Source: JBGTCY01 sp041748615
GTDB taxonomy: Bacteria; Bacteroidota; Bacteroidia; Chitinophagales; CAIOSU01
Direction: 5' to 3'
Assembly: GCA_041748615.1 (NCBI GenBank)
Contig: JBGTCY010000089.1
Location: 1-6,809 of the forward strand
DNA length: 6,809 nucleotides
A model generated the notes under the pieces. The model had not been told where the DNA came from. It worked only from the letters and a program-made list of their open reading frames with translations, and ran no database searches. Positions 5,136 to 6,809 of this stretch are shown piece by piece (within the stretch, counting starts at the first letter, position 1; every line of letters begins with the position of its first letter). Made by a program: the position numbers and the translations under genes.

Positions 5136-6350
5136 TTGACATTTCACGACTTCAATTTCGAACCTTCCCTGATGGAAGGATTGGATTCAATGGGTTTCAC
5201 GAAACCGACACCCATCCAGCAACAGGCGATTCCGATTATACAAGCAGGGCGCGACATCATCGCCTGCGCGCAAACCGGCACCGGCAAAACAGCGGCTTTT
5301 CTGTTGCCCGTCATCAATAAAATGATTCAACAGCGCGGCACCGGGGTTGACACGCTGATTATCGTTCCTACCCGCGAACTGGCGGTGCAGATTGATGAAG
5401 CCATGCAAGGGTTCGGCTATTTTGCCAGCGTGAGCGCCATCGCCATTTATGGCGGCACAGACGGAAAATCATTCGAGCAGGAAAAAAAGGCGCTGACACA
5501 AGGCGCTGACATCATCATCGCCACACCCGGCAGACTGATAGCGCACCTCAACATGGGTTATGCAAACTTCAATTCATTGCAACACCTGATTCTCGATGAA
5601 GCCGACCGCATGTTAGACATGGGATTCAGCGATGACATCAATAAAATCATCACCTACCTGCCGGCAAAAAGACAAACCCTGCTTTTCTCCGCCACCATGC
5701 CGCCACAAATCAGAACGCTCGCCAAAAAAATCCTTTCCAACCCCGAAGAAATCAATATTTCACTTTCTAAACCCGCTGCGGGCATCATGCAGGGCGCTTA
5801 TGTGGTGTATGACACCCAGAAAATGGAACTGCTCAAAGGATTGCTCAAGGATAAAAAAATTAACAGCATCTTAATTTTCTCCTCCACCAAAGAGAAGGTG
5901 AAAGAACTCGAACGCCAGTTGCAAAAACTCGGCTTCAACATTTCCGCCATCCATTCAGATCTCGAACAAAACCAGCGCAACGAAACCCTGCGCATGTTCA
6001 AAGGCAAAAAAATCCAGACCTTAGTCGCCACCGATGTGTTATCGCGCGGGATTGACATTGACTCCATCGGGCTGGTGATTAACTATGATGTGCCCGGTGA
6101 CGCGGAAGATTACATCCACCGTGTGGGACGCACCGCGCGCGCGGAAACCACCGGGGTCGCGCTCACCTTCATCAACCCTGACGACCAGATGAAATTCAAA
6201 AAAATTGAAGACCTCATCGGCAATGAAATTAAAAAACTGCCCTTGCCCGCACACCTTGGCGAAGGACCCGAATACAATCCCTCAAAACGACATTCCACCT
6301 TTTCCAATCGGGGAAATTTCAAAAATACCGGCAGGAGAAAAGTCAGGTGA
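5136..6350 (+). CDS. DEAD-box ATP-dependent RNA helicase (RhlE-like)
   Basis: A protein of 404 residues with every core motif in order: Q motif with upstream Phe (F3 and PTPIQ 24-28), motif I AQTGTGKT (45-52), Ia PTREL (78-82), GG (106-107), Ib TPGR (130-133), II DEAD (154-157), III SAT (185-187), IV IFSST (247-251), V ATDVLSRGID (298-307), VI HRVGRTAR (328-335). It should unwind short RNA duplexes using ATP, in ribosome assembly, RNA decay or cold adaptation. The C-terminal tail after the helicase core is short and basic (KRHSTFSNRGNFKNTGRRKVR at its end), as in RhlE-type proteins, with no DbpA or CsdA-type RNA-binding domain. The start is TTG at 5136: an in-frame TGA lies at 5112-5114, no ATG precedes it, and the next ATG (residue 13) would cut off the conserved Phe. 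Family call is certain; the RhlE subgroup is probable. Confidence 0.95.
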   Translation: MTFHDFNFEPSLMEGLDSMGFTKPTPIQQQAIPIIQAGRDIIACAQTGTGKTAAFLLPVINKMIQQRGTGVDTLIIVPTRELAVQIDEAMQGFGYFASVSAIAIYGGTDGKSFEQEKKALTQGADIIIATPGRLIAHLNMGYANFNSLQHLILDEADRMLDMGFSDDINKIITYLPAKRQTLLFSATMPPQIRTLAKKILSNPEEINISLSKPAAGIMQGAYVVYDTQKMELLKGLLKDKKINSILIFSSTKEKVKELERQLQKLGFNISAIHSDLEQNQRNETLRMFKGKKIQTLVATDVLSRGIDIDSIGLVINYDVPGDAEDYIHRVGRTARAETTGVALTFINPDDQMKFKKIEDLIGNEIKKLPLPAHLGEGPEYNPSKRHSTFSNRGNFKNTGRRKVR

Positions 6351-6420
6351 TGCAAATCACCCCCTCGCTTCCCGGCAGTTTAATGTCTGAAGTACCATGC
6401 CCCTTGGGATTATTACTCGC

Positions 6421-6460
6421 GCAAGCATTGAGGCGATTGCATGGAGAGAAAGCCTGCTTG
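6421..6460. repeat. direct repeat, copy 1
   Basis: This 40-base unit begins GCAAGCATTGAGGCG and matches copy 2 (6517-6556) at 35 of 40 positions; all five differences are transitions. It contains a 6-bp inverted pair CAAGCA/TGCTTG (6422-6427 and 6455-6460). It lies in the gene-free stretch after the helicase. Confidence 0.65.
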
Positions 6461-6516
6461 TGCGCTTCGTGAATTGTCCATATAGACCATTGTCCATCGT
6501 CCACAGAATTTTCTAA

Positions 6517-6556
6517 GCAAGCATTAAGGCGGTTGCATGGAGGGAAAGCTTGTTTG
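6517..6556. repeat. direct repeat, copy 2
   Basis: Second copy of the 40-base unit, 96 bases after the first. The GGTTGCATGGAGGGAAAGC core is the best kept part. A third, poor copy may lie at 6583-6600, where TTGCATGGA and a following GGA recur. Between the copies TTGTCCAT occurs twice (6474-6481 and 6490-6497). Confidence 0.65.
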
Positions 6557-6736
6557 CACGATTCCCGTCATTGCTTCAGTGCTTGCATGGAAGGATGAAG
6601 TGGCGCCCGCTCCGTTCTGCTATGCCTTGCTTTGAATCGCAGCATTGGGCGATGTGAACGCCTTACCTCGATGTAGTAGTTTTAAGTTTAGGGCACATTA
6701 AGTTGAAGTCTGAATTGGCTTTGCTGAACTATATCT

Positions 6737-6788
6737 TTCGGCAGGATGCCGAATGATAGCCCACACTCGCCAGAGGCGAGGCGTGGGC
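6737..6788. repeat. two adjacent hairpins
   Basis: TTCGGCA-GGA-TGCCGAA (6737-6753) is a perfect 7-bp stem with a 3-base loop. Five bases later GCCCACACTCGCC (6759-6771) pairs with GGCGAGGCGTGGGC (6775-6788), a GC-rich stem with a small internal mismatch and an AGA loop. No T run follows on the plus strand, so a standard terminator is not supported. It may be a dispersed palindromic repeat or the edge of another element. Confidence 0.5.
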
Positions 6789-6809
6789 GGAGTTGATTAA
6801 ACCGCCCCC

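Larger units (their letters stand above)
6351..6809. other. gene-free stretch after the helicase
   Basis: I find no convincing protein or RNA gene in these 459 bases. The contents are the two-copy 40-base direct repeat and the paired hairpins near the window's right edge. No clear rho-independent terminator follows the helicase stop. The stretch may be decayed sequence or a repeat-rich intergenic region; the next gene lies beyond the window. Confidence 0.5.

Noticed and set aside
1..6809. CRISPR array, tRNA, rRNA or transposase gene
   Set aside because: No regularly spaced identical repeats, no cloverleaf or rRNA-like stretch, and no transposase motifs were found on either strand.

Overview
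The window looks like a chromosomal segment from a member of the Bacteroidota, probably the Chitinophagales, Saprospirales or Sphingobacteriales branch. Four things suggest this. A DHH/NrnA-type nuclease gene is followed one base later by a GldI-like FKBP lipoprotein gene, a pairing typical of gliding-type Bacteroidota. Promoter-like sites follow the Bacteroidota TTTG / TAnnTTTG pattern rather than the sigma70 type. Start codons mostly lack a clear Shine-Dalgarno sequence. A pappalysin-like M43 protease carries the beta-strand tail with a WEGIEVW motif that I associate with long secreted proteins of this phylum.

Layout. Bases 1-941 (+): the 3' end of an NrnA-like DHH phosphoesterase gene, then the FKBP/GldI-like lipoprotein. 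Bases 1009-2427 (-): a compact, AT-rich three-gene operon, toxin (RelE/HigB-like) then antitoxin (XRE/HigA-like with a tyrosine-rich C-terminal tail) then SecB-like chaperone. It has a good promoter at 2501-2533 bracketed by two near-identical palindromes, 74 bp centre to centre. Bases 2428-2798: control region plus a strongly structured element (20-bp inverted repeat, 19 of 20 paired). Bases 2799-3011 (+): a small antitoxin-like gene interrupted by an in-frame TGA. Bases 3060-4361 (-): a lipoprotein M43 metalloprotease. Bases 4510-5037 (+): a TPR lipoprotein. Bases 5136-6350 (+): a DEAD-box RNA helicase starting at TTG. Bases 6351-6809: no gene, but a 40-bp direct repeat in two clear copies and two hairpins.

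The notable system is the tripartite toxin-antitoxin-chaperone (TAC) module. In the characterised TAC of Mycobacterium tuberculosis (HigB1-HigA1-Rv1957), a SecB-like chaperone binds a C-terminal extension of the antitoxin (the chaperone-addiction region) and protects it from aggregation and proteolysis. Gene order, overlaps and domain make-up here match that plan, although all three proteins look strongly diverged. Assignments come from reading motifs by eye; no database search was run.
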